Below, one piece after another: positions 1 through 7,836 of a stretch of 64,000 bases of DNA. Position numbers and translations under genes: made by a program. Origin of the DNA: Faecalibacterium sp. (lineage in GTDB: Bacteria; Bacillota; Clostridia; Oscillospirales; Ruminococcaceae). Numbering within the stretch: position 1 is the stretch's first letter; each line of letters opens with the position of its first letter. Where the stretch lies: NCBI GenBank assembly GCA_029264955.1, contig JARHYC010000026.1:1-64000 (forward strand), in the 5' to 3' direction. The notes under the pieces were generated by a model, which worked only from the letters and a program-made list of their open reading frames with translations, was not told where the DNA came from and searched no databases.

Positions 1-994
1 CAAAAGCAGCGTGCAGAGTATCATACGTCTTACCTGCAACCTCTGCTGCGCCAGCTGCTACCGGCGTTTCGGTTACAGTCACTTCGCATTCTGCGGTATA
101 AGTCTTATTATTGTGTGTAGCCGTAGCGGTAACCTTTTCGGTACCAGCTGCCTTTGCAGTCACAATACCATTATTGTCTACCGTTACAACATTTTTATTT
201 TCTGTAGCCCAAGCAACACTGACACCTTCGGTCACAGCATTGTTATCGCTGCCGGTCAAAGTGCCCTTCAGCTGCTGGGTTTTGCCCTTTTCAATGGAAA
301 CTTTAGACTGATCCAGCGCAAAGGTGTAAGTAGTCACGGGAGTTGCCTGATAAACCGTGATTTCACCTGCTGCGGCAAACTTATTATCGTTATTGCCGCC
401 GTTCTTATCACCGATAGACTGGGTAATAACAACCTTCATGTGCGTAGCATTCACGGGTCCAAAGTCCACCGTTGCTGCGCCATTCGCCAGGTTGGTTTCA
501 CCTTCGAACACTTTCTGTTCCGTCCCATCAACCGTTGCCCAAATCTGGATTGCTTTCCAGTTACCGTTATCCTGTTTCGGGGTCTTGGTCTGATACTGCA
601 ATCGACCAACCTGCACAGCAGACTTATCCGCTTTCAGATCCCAGTCAATGCTGAAATCACAGCTTTCCGGCACCGGTGCGCTATGTTGATCGTTTCCGAA
701 CTTATAGTTACTATGCCAGCAAGTTGCTGTATCCTCATCAAATGCTGCCTTTGCCAGACCATCTTTCCATTGATTGACCATGGCATTATCCGCTGGGACT
801 TCCTCACTACTTGCCTTTGCTGAATCTTTCATTGGTCCCTTTGGCAACGCAGTATAGGTATATTCGGTCTGACCTGCCTGCTCAGCTTCGCCCGCCGGGG
901 CGGCGGTTTCTGCTGCGAATGCAGGCACTACATAAGTGCAGAGCATTGCTGCCGTTAAAAGCAATGCCAACACTCTTTGCTTTACTGATCGCAT
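1..994 (-). CDS. Secreted surface protein, F5/8 type C plus Ig-like (BIG2) domains, 3' end outside window
   Basis: The minus frame is open from an ATG at 994 to the window edge (331 codons, no stop), so only the N-terminal part is present. Residues 1-27 form a Sec signal peptide (charged MRSVKQR, hydrophobic core, AFA cleavage site). Residues about 47-185 look like a discoidin / F5/8 type C carbohydrate-binding domain (FDEDTATCWHSNY near its start, GEITVYQ at its end). Residues about 190-285 look like a bacterial Ig-like BIG2 domain (KGKTQQLKGT, then NNGIVTAKAAGTEKVTATAT). A further repeat-like segment starts at the edge (AGKTYDTLHAA). AGGAGG at 1001-1006 sits six bases before the ATG, which fixes the start. 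Such proteins are usually large extracellular adhesins or glycan-binding enzymes; the catalytic or anchoring part is not visible. Confidence 0.85.
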   Translation of the reverse strand, partial: MRSVKQRVLALLLTAAMLCTYVVPAFAAETAAPAGEAEQAGQTEYTYTALPKGPMKDSAKASSEEVPADNAMVNQWKDGLAKAAFDEDTATCWHSNYKFGNDQHSAPVPESCDFSIDWDLKADKSAVQVGRLQYQTKTPKQDNGNWKAIQIWATVDGTEQKVFEGETNLANGAATVDFGPVNATHMKVVITQSIGDKNGGNNDNKFAAAGEITVYQATPVTTYTFALDQSKVSIEKGKTQQLKGTLTGSDNNAVTEGVSVAWATENKNVVTVDNNGIVTAKAAGTEKVTATATHNNKTYTAECEVTVTETPVAAGAAEVAGKTYDTLHAAF

Positions 995-1136
995 ACGCTT
1001 CCTCCTGAAAATTTGTGCTTTTTCGTGATTTTGCAAAGGATTTGGTTGCACCGCCTTCTTTCTTTTATAGATTAGATTGTGCCGATTTTTATGGTCACGT
1101 TTTGTTTTCTCTATAATTCCTATAGTACCTTTGTTC

Positions 1137-1165
1137 ATCATACTTGAATTCCATCGTTTTTTCAA
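1137..1165 (-). promoter_or_regulatory. Sigma-A promoter of the surface protein
   Basis: On the minus strand TTGAAA (1160-1165), a 17-bp spacer and TATGAT (1137-1142). Transcription would start near 1130, giving a leader of about 135 nt before the ATG at 994. Confidence 0.65.
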
Positions 1166-1444
1166 GTGATTTTACACAAAATCTTTTCATAGTTCATTAT
1201 ATATATCTGTTCGTTTTATGCATCGTGCTTTTTCTATAGTTTTTTTGTGTATTCACGCTTTTGAACTATGTATCGTACTTTTCACGCAATCCAATCTATC
1301 TCTTTTCATTTTACATCTTATACATCCCTTATTCCTTGCCTATTTCAATGCAAGCCACGCAATACTGGTAAAAATATTCTGTAAAAATAAAAGTATCTGC
1401 TCTGTAAAAGCAGCTTCTCCTGTTATAATAATTACCTTTGTATA
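1166..1444. other. AT-rich intergenic stretch without a recognisable gene
   Basis: The 497 bases between the surface protein and the M23 gene are markedly AT-rich. Apart from the promoter at 1137-1165 and the terminator at 1445-1479 I see nothing. The only sizeable frame (1218-1484, plus) has no ribosome site and reads as random hydrophobic sequence. Confidence 0.5.
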
Positions 1445-1479
1445 CGAAAAGCGCCGCTCGAATCGAGCAGCGCTTTTCG
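1445..1479 (-). terminator. Intrinsic terminator after the M23 gene
   Basis: Inverted repeat AAAAGCGC(c)GCTCGA / TCGAGC(a)GCGCTTTT, 11 bases past the stop codon at 1491. The symmetric A/T flanks make it potentially bidirectional. Confidence 0.7.
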
Positions 1480-1490
1480 TGTGATTCTTT

Positions 1491-2261
1491 TTATCTTATG
1501 ATCTGTGCTGGGTCCAGATATTTGCCATCCTGCTCAATTTCCAAATGGACATGGCTGCCGACAGCCGTTTCACAGGCAATTCCGCCTACCTTGCCCACTG
1601 GCTGACCACAGGTTACATCTTCGCCTGTTTTTACTTCTGCAACCACACCATACAGCCGCCAGGTGCGATTCTCAGCGTCGATCAGTTCCAGCGTTCCGCC
1701 CCAGTTTCCACTATCTTTGACAACTGCCACCTTACCGGACACCGGTGCCTTAACCGGATTGCCAATTGAACAGGCATAATCGGTTCCATTATGGGTGCGC
1801 CAGTCTTCCAGCGTTTCGTTGTAAACCAGTTCGTCACCACTAAACGCCTGTACCACCGAGCCAGACACCGGCGGCGCGTACGAGGCACTGCCCACATCGG
1901 CAGGCGCGGTTGACTCGCTGGGCTTTTCGCCAGGTTTGCCAGCAGAAGACGCTCCAGACGATGCACCCGAGGAGGAATGCTCCCCACTGGAAGATCGCTC
2001 CTCCGGGATGCCCTCGGCGCGCCCGGCCACATCGAATCCCGTATTCCATTCATTTTCCTCCCATTCCGGCTGGGCCTGCGGCGAAAGCGGCGCAGACTCC
2101 GCCTGTTGTTTTTGCTGTTCGGTCACAGGCGGAACCTGCCGATTCAGCTCACTTTGAATGGTGCGTACTGCCCATGCCCCAGTCACAACCGCTGCACAGG
2201 CACACAAGACCACCGCACACACCATACCGTGGTCCCGCAGAAAATCCCGCATTTTTTCCAT
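1491..2261 (-). CDS. SpoIIQ-like membrane-anchored M23 peptidase
   Basis: 256 aa. Residues about 13-32 form one membrane anchor, followed by a low-complexity Ser/Ala/Pro/Glu-rich linker (about 40-130) and a C-terminal LytM/M23 domain. The metal ligands appear intact: H-x3-D in THNGTDY and HVHLE near the end. The segment FSGDELVYNETLEDWRTH resembles the clostridial SpoIIQ subgroup, where SpoIIQ pairs with SpoIIIAH across the forespore membranes; clostridial SpoIIQ keeps the zinc site. No spoIIIAH is in the window, so SpoIIQ is an inference; a vegetative cell-wall endopeptidase is the alternative. Start: GGAG eight bases before the ATG. Confidence 0.75.
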   Translation of the reverse strand: MEKMRDFLRDHGMVCAVVLCACAAVVTGAWAVRTIQSELNRQVPPVTEQQKQQAESAPLSPQAQPEWEENEWNTGFDVAGRAEGIPEERSSSGEHSSSGASSGASSAGKPGEKPSESTAPADVGSASYAPPVSGSVVQAFSGDELVYNETLEDWRTHNGTDYACSIGNPVKAPVSGKVAVVKDSGNWGGTLELIDAENRTWRLYGVVAEVKTGEDVTCGQPVGKVGGIACETAVGSHVHLEIEQDGKYLDPAQIIR

Positions 2262-2347
2262 TGCTATTTCTCCGTTCCATATTTTTCTCTGATACTCAGG
2301 CGGCTTTGGTCATAGTGTGCAGCAATGTGTGGCAAAATATACAATAG

Positions 2348-2393
2348 AAAAGGAAAAGCCGCCCATGTATCCACACGAGCGGCTTTTCCTTTT
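2348..2393 (-). terminator. Intrinsic terminator after the Bax inhibitor-1 gene
   Basis: Arms AAAGGAAAAGCCGC (from 2348) and GCGGCTTTTCCTTT (to 2393) around a 16-base loop, 17 bases past the stop of the minus gene; a T run follows on the minus strand. Confidence 0.75.
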
Positions 2394-2409
2394 ATGATTT
2401 GAATTAAAA

Positions 2410-3126
2410 TCAGTTGTCGCGGCGGCTAGCAAACATACGCACCACATACAAGAAAATGTTGATGAAATCCAGATACAGCGACAATGCACCATAGATTGCG
2501 GATTTCTCCAGCGCTGCAGCGTCGCCGCTGAACCACTGGTAGCTATGCTGCAGCATCTGTACATCGCGTGCAGTGATCAGCATAAACAAGCCCAGACCAA
2601 TGGCGCTGTACAGCATACTGGTCATAAAGCTCATACCAAACAGCAGACCAACAAAGCTGCAAGCCAGCATAGCAACCAAACCGGCAGTTAGCATCGTGCC
2701 CCAGCCCATCAAATCACGACTAGTCTTTGCACCATATACAGCCATAATGCCAAAGTACAGTGCCGATGCCAAGAAAGCCATGACCATCGTGCTCATATCA
2801 AACATTACAAAATAAATGCTTAGTACCAGACCATTCAGTGCGGAATAGCCCAAAAATAACATCCGCGCTGTGTTGACCTTCAGGCTGTTGACGCGTGCAC
2901 TCAGCATAAACACCATTGCAAACTCAACCAGCGTCAGCGGCAGATACAGCGAATGCACCATATAAATCAGATTGGTGTACGCCACGGTATATGCCACGAC
3001 AAACGTCAGCAGCAGACCAACCGTCATCCAACGGAAGGTTCGGCTCAGATACTGGTCATAGCTCATCGACATACCGTAGCTTGTATTGTCTGCGTTGTAA
3101 TTATAAGAATATCCCTGATTGTTCAT
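2410..3126 (-). CDS. Bax inhibitor-1 / YccA (UPF0005) family membrane protein
   Basis: 238 aa with about seven hydrophobic segments and a hydrophilic Asn/Tyr/Ser-rich N-terminus (1-27) before SRTFRWMTVGLL. This is the arrangement of the bacterial BI-1/YbhL/YetJ family, pH-sensitive calcium-leak or membrane-stress proteins (BsYetJ is the studied bacterial example). The segment DVQMLQHSYQW near the end carries an acidic residue at a position typical of the family. Monocistronic: its own promoter upstream and terminator downstream. Start: GAGGAG shortly before the ATG at 3126. Confidence 0.9.
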   Translation of the reverse strand: MNNQGYSYNYNADNTSYGMSMSYDQYLSRTFRWMTVGLLLTFVVAYTVAYTNLIYMVHSLYLPLTLVEFAMVFMLSARVNSLKVNTARMLFLGYSALNGLVLSIYFVMFDMSTMVMAFLASALYFGIMAVYGAKTSRDLMGWGTMLTAGLVAMLACSFVGLLFGMSFMTSMLYSAIGLGLFMLITARDVQMLQHSYQWFSGDAAALEKSAIYGALSLYLDFINIFLYVVRMFASRRDN

Positions 3127-3150
3127 ATGTTCATCTCCTCTTTTCTTGTC

Positions 3151-3179
3151 AAGATATCCTGTTTCGTCTTATTTGTCAA
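3151..3179 (-). promoter_or_regulatory. Promoter of the BI-1 gene
   Basis: Minus strand TTGACA (3174-3179), 17-bp spacer, TATCTT (3151-3156), about 25 bases before the ATG. Confidence 0.65.
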
Positions 3180-3211
3180 GATTTCTATCATTTCCTAATG
3201 CCGATGCATTA

Positions 3212-3220
3212 TGGTATAGT
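3212..3220 (+). promoter_or_regulatory. Extended -10 promoter of hemW
   Basis: TGGTATAGT, an extended -10 element (TGn plus TATAGT), 47 bases before the hemW ATG. There is no good -35, as is common for extended -10 promoters. Divergent from the BI-1 promoter. Confidence 0.5.
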
Positions 3221-3266
3221 ATAAAGAAAAAACATGAAACGATTATGAAGGAGCTGTAATTCTTTT

Positions 3267-4349
3267 ATGGCACTGGGTCTTTACTATCATATCCCTTATT
3301 GCTTTTCCAAATGCCGTTACTGCGATTTTTACGCAGCTCCCGGCAAACGACAGGTTCCCGAAGCCTTTGTACAGGCACTTTTGCGAGAACTGAATGCTTT
3401 TGGTGGCGGCGAAGTCCTGCAACCCGATACCGTCTATTTTGGCGGTGGTACCCCCAGCCTATTATCTCCAGAGAGCGCGAAACAAATTCTGGATGCCTCC
3501 TCTCCGGCTCCCGATGCGGAAATCACGCTGGAAGCCAACCCGGAAACCGTCACACCGGAAAGTCTGGCTGCCTTCCGAGCCGCTGGGGTAAACCGGATTT
3601 CCTTTGGTGTACAGAGCGCCCGTGACAGTCAGCTGCGCACGCTGGGGCGCCCACATAATGCCGCACAGGCACGCGCTGCTTTTACCGCAGCACGAGAAGC
3701 AGGATTCACCGAAATTTGCGGTGATATCATGCTTGCTCTGCCTAATTACACCCGGGAAGAATTCGACAAAACGCTGGCATTGATTCAGGAAGGCGGCGCG
3801 ACCCATATTTCCGCCTATCTTTTGAAAATCGAGCCGGATTCCGCTTTTGGTAAAAATCCGCCTGCGGGCTTGCCGGATGCAGATGCCGCTGCTGATTTTT
3901 ATCTCTATGCTGTCAGTGAATTGGAAAAGGCGGGCTATCACCAGTATGAAATCTCCAATTTCGCCCAGCCTGGTCACGAAGGCAAGCACAATATGCTCTA
4001 TTGGAACTGCGAAGACTATCTGGGTATTGGTCCGGCAGCACACAGCGCTATGGGAAAACAGCGCTTTTATTATCCGCAGGATACCGACGCTTTTATTCGT
4101 GGCGAATGTGCGCCCGTCATGGATGGCGACTGCGGCCCCTTGGACTATCTGATTTTGCAGCTGCGTTTGACCCGCGGCCTGAATCTGGAAGACTACTACC
4201 GCCATGGCGGAAAACCTTTTACGCCCGCACAGGAAAAATTCCTGCAAAAGTGTGTGGAAGTTGGTTATGCCCGCTATGATGGGCAATCTTTGGCGCTTAC
4301 CCCCGCTGGGTTAATTGTGCAAAACAGTATTCTGGCACAGTTGTTATAA
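3267..4349 (+). CDS. hemW: HemW, radical SAM heme chaperone
   Basis: 360 aa. The radical-SAM cysteines are C12-x3-C16-x2-C19, and C19 is followed by D-F, the CxF signature that separates HemW from true oxygen-independent coproporphyrinogen oxidase HemN (CxC). GGTPSLLS, LEANPETVTPE and NRISFGVQS are typical SAM-barrel motifs, and the C-terminal HemN_C region is present (YLILQLRLTRGL). HemW binds heme and passes it to respiratory targets; it is often mis-annotated as HemN. The AGGAG at 3248-3252 is the only plausible ribosome site. Its own terminator follows directly. Confidence 0.93.
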   Translation: MALGLYYHIPYCFSKCRYCDFYAAPGKRQVPEAFVQALLRELNAFGGGEVLQPDTVYFGGGTPSLLSPESAKQILDASSPAPDAEITLEANPETVTPESLAAFRAAGVNRISFGVQSARDSQLRTLGRPHNAAQARAAFTAAREAGFTEICGDIMLALPNYTREEFDKTLALIQEGGATHISAYLLKIEPDSAFGKNPPAGLPDADAAADFYLYAVSELEKAGYHQYEISNFAQPGHEGKHNMLYWNCEDYLGIGPAAHSAMGKQRFYYPQDTDAFIRGECAPVMDGDCGPLDYLILQLRLTRGLNLEDYYRHGGKPFTPAQEKFLQKCVEVGYARYDGQSLALTPAGLIVQNSILAQLL

Positions 4350-4350
4350 G

Positions 4351-4383
4351 GAAAAGCCTCACCGAATTACGGCGGGGCTTTTT
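4351..4383 (+). terminator. Terminator between convergent hemW and the S-component gene
   Basis: AAAAGCCTCACCG / CGGCGGGGCTTTTT hairpin with a T run on the plus strand, starting two bases past the hemW stop; it can also serve the converging minus gene. Confidence 0.7.
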
Positions 4384-4386
4384 CTC

Positions 4387-4923
4387 TTATGCTTTGTCTT
4401 CCAAACCGGGTACTTTTTTCAGCACCTGCCAAATCAGGAAGAATACCACACAGCCGATGGCTGCAGTATACAATTGCGTCATACCGAACATGATTTTAAC
4501 AGTGGCGTCAATGCCTTTTGCTACCAGCTTTGCACCAAAGAAAGGCAGTACCACCCAACTGGTCAATGCTGCCATCAGCAAGCCTTTGGAAACCGCAGCC
4601 ACAACAAGCCCCGGAATACCCATAGCGGGTTTGCGCAGCAGCCATGCAACCAGAACCAGCACACAGTTGCCAATCATCACAACGGGCAGAATCTGCGGGC
4701 ACAGCTTCATCGGACCGGGTGCGTTGATGAGAAACACCAGCAGTGGATTCAAAACCGCCACCAATAGCCCTCCGGGCAGACCGACCGTCATTGCTGCTAC
4801 CAAAAGCACCGTGTTCACCAGTGGGCCCTTGACCCACTGACCTGTGACAACCAGTTGAATCACAACACACAACGCCAGCAACACCGCTGTGCGCACCAAA
4901 AATTTTACAGGTTCCTTTTTCAC
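4387..4923 (-). CDS. ECF-transporter-S-like membrane protein
   Basis: 178 aa, highly hydrophobic, about five or six membrane segments, starting at GTG (4923) behind GAGAGGG. The pattern (short positive N-terminus, AVLLALCVVIQLV, GNCVLVLVAWLL) fits the substrate-binding S component of an energy-coupling-factor vitamin or metal transporter. No EcfA/EcfT genes are nearby, so it would have to use a shared energising module encoded elsewhere. The substrate cannot be told from sequence. It is divergent from a Crp/Fnr-type gene 107 bp away, a plausible regulatory pairing. Confidence 0.6.
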   Translation of the reverse strand: MKKEPVKFLVRTAVLLALCVVIQLVVTGQWVKGPLVNTVLLVAAMTVGLPGGLLVAVLNPLLVFLINAPGPMKLCPQILPVVMIGNCVLVLVAWLLRKPAMGIPGLVVAAVSKGLLMAALTSWVVLPFFGAKLVAKGIDATVKIMFGMTQLYTAAIGCVVFFLIWQVLKKVPGLEDKA

Positions 4924-4959
4924 CAGAATCCCTCTCCTTCTAAAAAGCAGTATTTTTTA

Positions 4960-4988
4960 TTGCGCTCTGTTAGAAAGTTTACTATAAT
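4960..4988 (+). promoter_or_regulatory. Promoter of the Crp/Fnr-type regulator
   Basis: TTGCGC (4960-4965), 17-bp spacer, perfect TATAAT (4983-4988), 42 bases before the ATG at 5031. Confidence 0.7.
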
Positions 4989-5030
4989 ACAAATAGAAAT
5001 TCCGTTGCCGGTGCAACAAAGGAGATACTT

Positions 5031-5717
5031 ATGGACGATATCGCAATCCTGCGCAGCACCAGCTTATTTTACGATATTCCGGAATCTGAGCTGCCGATCC
5101 TGCTGAAGCATCTGTGCCCTATTTTGCACAGCTGCGGCAAGGGTGAAATCCTTTTAGCGTATGGCCAGTCCTGTACCGCTATGGGCATTCTGCTTTCCGG
5201 TCAGATAGAAGCCTGGCGTCCTTTGTCAAATGGGGATCGCATCCCCACGACGCAAATGGGGCCGGGCGGTATTTTTGGGGACGTACTGGGTGGTACACAG
5301 TTAAACAGTCCTGTTACTGTACAGATGACCGAACCGGGTCAGGTTTTGTTTTTTCCTTACGAACGGCTGCTGACGCCTCCCACAGATCCCATCTCTGCCT
5401 ATAGTAAGCTGCTCCACAATCTGGTCGGCTCTATCGGCAATAAATACTTTTCCCTGATGACTCGGGTAGAACTTCTTACCCTGAAAAGCCTTCGTTCCAA
5501 AATATGTGCATATCTTTTGTACTATGCGGAGCAGGCAGGTTCCAACACTTTTTCTGTATCTCATTCCCGCACTGCCATGGCAGAATATCTGTCCTGTGAG
5601 CGAAGTGCCTTATCCCGTGAACTATCCCGCATGCAGGCAGATGGGTTGATTGAAACCTACAAAAACAGCTTCAAGCTACTGGACCGAGGCCAAATCGAAA
5701 AACTGGGTCGTATCTAA
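5031..5717 (+). CDS. Crp/Fnr family transcriptional regulator
   Basis: 228 aa. Residues about 10-125 form a cyclic-nucleotide-binding-type beta barrel (GEILLAYGQSCTAMGILLSG, then GPGGIFGDVLGG), followed by a dimerisation helix and a C-terminal winged helix-turn-helix (SRTAMAEYLSCERSALSREL, about 177-196). The Arg/Ser cAMP-contact motif and an Fnr-type N-terminal cysteine cluster are not evident, so the signal is unknown. Clostridial relatives often control hydroxylamine-reductase or redox genes. AAGGAG stands before the ATG. It is divergent from the S-component gene. Confidence 0.85.
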   Translation: MDDIAILRSTSLFYDIPESELPILLKHLCPILHSCGKGEILLAYGQSCTAMGILLSGQIEAWRPLSNGDRIPTTQMGPGGIFGDVLGGTQLNSPVTVQMTEPGQVLFFPYERLLTPPTDPISAYSKLLHNLVGSIGNKYFSLMTRVELLTLKSLRSKICAYLLYYAEQAGSNTFSVSHSRTAMAEYLSCERSALSRELSRMQADGLIETYKNSFKLLDRGQIEKLGRI

Positions 5718-5758
5718 ATCTGTAAAACGCAAACTTTTTTGTTATCGGAGGACTTTTT

Positions 5759-6733
5759 ATGTCAAAACCAATACTTTGGATGGTCATTCCCTGCTATAAC
5801 GAGGAGACCGTACTGCCTATTACTGCACCTATGTTCCGCAAGGAGCTGGCCGATTTGGTAGCGGAAGAAAAAATCAGCGATGAAAGCCGCATCTGCTTTG
5901 TAAACGATGGCTCAAAAGACAAGACCTGGGAAATCATCGAGGATCTGGCAAAACAGGACCCCCATTTCATTGGCATCAGCCAGAGCCGCAACCGCGGTCA
6001 TCAGAACGCTGTTCTGGCGGGTCTGATGGAAGCACGGGACAACTGCGATGTTACCATCTCCATCGACTGCGATGGTCAGGATGACATCCATGCAATGCAC
6101 GAAATGATCGATGCTTATCTGGATGGCTGCGAAGTGGTTTATGGCGTGCGCGCAAAGCGTACCACCGACACCTTCTTCAAACGCTTTACTGCCGAAGGCT
6201 TCTACCACATCATGAACTGGATGGGTGCCGACATTGTCTTTAACCATGCCGACTACCGCCTGATCAGTGCACGGGTTCTGAACCACTTCGCAGACTTTAA
6301 GGAAGTCAACATCTTCCTGCGCGGTATGGTCCCGCTGGTCGGCTTCAAGAGCACCAGTGTTTACTATGACCGTGCCGAGCGCATCGCCGGCGAAAGCCAC
6401 TATCCTCTGAAGAAAATGCTGGCACTTGCCTTCGACGGTATCACCAGCCTTTCTGTTAAGCCGATCCGCATGATTTCCGCCATGGGCGTTATCATCAGCG
6501 CACTGAGCTTCTTCGGTATTCTGTGGGCTGTGATCCGTGCCTTTGCAGGACACGTTGTAGCCGGTTGGGCATCCACCATCTGCATCGTCTGCTTTATGGG
6601 CGGTATCCAGCTGTTGTGCCTGGGTGTCATCGGCGAATATATCGGCAAGATTTATATGGAAACCAAGGCCCGTCCCCGCTATATCATCAGCGAACGCACC
6701 TGGGCCCCTTATGAAAGAGAGTATAAAGGATGA
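5759..6733 (+). CDS. Family 2 glycosyltransferase, GtrB / DPM1-like
   Basis: 324 aa. An N-terminal GT-A domain (VIPCYNEE at about 9-16, FVNDGSKDKTW, QSRNRGHQNA, DCDGQDD as the metal-binding DxD region) is followed by two C-terminal membrane helices (about 237-258 and 267-292). This is the layout of polyprenyl-phosphate glucose/mannose transferases that load a sugar onto undecaprenyl phosphate on the cytoplasmic face; the loaded sugar then feeds GT-C enzymes outside. The many GT-C-like proteins of this window are possible users, though this gene is outside their operon. GGAGG precedes the ATG. It shares an ATGA overlap with the next gene. Confidence 0.87.
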   Translation: MSKPILWMVIPCYNEETVLPITAPMFRKELADLVAEEKISDESRICFVNDGSKDKTWEIIEDLAKQDPHFIGISQSRNRGHQNAVLAGLMEARDNCDVTISIDCDGQDDIHAMHEMIDAYLDGCEVVYGVRAKRTTDTFFKRFTAEGFYHIMNWMGADIVFNHADYRLISARVLNHFADFKEVNIFLRGMVPLVGFKSTSVYYDRAERIAGESHYPLKKMLALAFDGITSLSVKPIRMISAMGVIISALSFFGILWAVIRAFAGHVVAGWASTICIVCFMGGIQLLCLGVIGEYIGKIYMETKARPRYIISERTWAPYEREYKG

Positions 6734-7323
6734 CAAAACAAAGCTGGAAGGGCAGCACACTGCTCAATCCCGAACCGCCTGTACTGGTATCCTGCGGCAG
6801 CATGGAAAAGCCCAATCTGATTACCATCGGCTGGACAGGCACCATCTGCACCCAGCCAAGCATGGTATCCATCAGCGTACGCCCGGAACGTTACAGCCAT
6901 AAACTGCTGTGCGAAACCGGTGAATTCGCCATCAATCTGCCCACCGAACCGCTAACCCGCGCTGTCGACTGGTGCGGTGTGCGCAGCGGTAAGGATTACG
7001 ACAAGTTTGCTCAGATGGGTCTGCACGCCGCCCCTGGCAGCGTATTGAAAAACTGCCCCATTCTGGAGGAAAGCCCGCTGAATCTGGAATGTCGTGTGAC
7101 ACAGCGCATTTCGCTGGGCAGCCACGATTTATTTCTGGCAGAAGTTGTTGCCGTAGATGTGGACGAAAAGCTCTTGGACGAAAACGGCAAACTCTGCCTG
7201 AACCGTGCAAAACTGATTGTTTACAGCCACGGTGATTATCTTGCCTTAGGCCGTAAACTGGGCACCTTTGGTTACAGTGTCCGCAAGAAAAAGCGCACGC
7301 CACCCCGCGCTGGCCGCAAATAA
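6730..7323 (+). CDS. Flavin reductase-like (FMN-binding split barrel) protein
   Basis: 197 aa, starting inside the stop of the glycosyltransferase (ATGA), so translationally coupled. PPVLVSCGSMEKPNLITIGW and SISVRPERYSHKLL are the flavin-reductase domain pattern (FMN contacts), followed by GEFAINLP and a basic C-terminal tail (KKKRTPPRAGRK). The family includes NAD(P)H:FMN reductases and flavoredoxins of anaerobes, with FMN bound non-covalently. A direct link with the upstream glycosyltransferase is not obvious. A strong terminator follows. Confidence 0.85.
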   Translation: MTKQSWKGSTLLNPEPPVLVSCGSMEKPNLITIGWTGTICTQPSMVSISVRPERYSHKLLCETGEFAINLPTEPLTRAVDWCGVRSGKDYDKFAQMGLHAAPGSVLKNCPILEESPLNLECRVTQRISLGSHDLFLAEVVAVDVDEKLLDENGKLCLNRAKLIVYSHGDYLALGRKLGTFGYSVRKKKRTPPRAGRK

Positions 7324-7336
7324 TATTTGGTAAAGC

Positions 7337-7379
7337 AAAAGCACCCACTTTGACAAATGTGCAAAGTGGGTGCTTTTTT
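7337..7379 (+). terminator. Strong bidirectional terminator
   Basis: AAAAGCACCCACTTTG / CAAAGTGGGTGCTTTTTT, 16-bp stem, 9-nt loop. It ends the flavin reductase transcript and, from the other side, the long legionaminic-acid locus. Confidence 0.9.
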
Positions 7380-7836
7380 ATGCATTGGCTTGTTTCTTTT
7401 GTTTTGGTTTGGGCAATGGCATTCCCAATACAATGGTCATACCCAGTGCAATCGCCAAAGCGATTTGCAAGGTTTGCATTCCTTTCTGGGCAAGCATCGG
7501 GTCATTCATAATGAAATAATAGGCGGTATAGTAAATACCTGCACCGGGCACCAACGGAAAAATTCCGCTTATCAAAAAGATTGTCACAGGTGCCTTGTGC
7601 TTAATCGCAAAAAATCGTGCCAGTGCCGTCAGCGGAATCGTTGCGATCAGCGAGGCCAATGCAGGGCCCTGACCGAACTGAACCGCCAAACCATAAGCAG
7701 CCCAGCCCACTGCACCTACTAAACCGCAGGAGAAATACTCTCGTTTAGGAACCGCAAATACCAGCGCAAAACAGGTCGTAGCTACACCTGCCAACAGCGA
7801 TTCCCACAAAAGCTGCAAAATGTCGGCCTGATTCAT
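7378..7836 (-). CDS. ThrE-type threonine/serine exporter, C-terminal subunit (DUF3815-like)
   Basis: 152 aa with about five membrane segments. It matches the C-terminal half of the ThrE amino-acid exporter family, here a separate polypeptide, as is usual in Firmicutes. The start is taken at the ATG at 7836, which overlaps the upstream stop (TGATG) and has GGGAGG nine bases before it; the in-frame ATG at 7857 has no ribosome site. It is last in the long minus operon and reads into the terminator at 7337-7379. Confidence 0.8.
   Translation of the reverse strand: MNQADILQLLWESLLAGVATTCFALVFAVPKREYFSCGLVGAVGWAAYGLAVQFGQGPALASLIATIPLTALARFFAIKHKAPVTIFLISGIFPLVPGAGIYYTAYYFIMNDPMLAQKGMQTLQIALAIALGMTIVLGMPLPKPKQKKQANA

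Noticed and set aside
1218..1484. 88-aa plus-strand frame in the AT-rich gap
   Set aside because: No ribosome site, composition follows the AT-rich DNA, and it runs through the terminator of the M23 gene.
5912..6760. 282-aa minus-strand frame opposite the glycosyltransferase
   Set aside because: Antisense shadow rich in His, Asp and Ala; the plus frame has the full GT2 domain.
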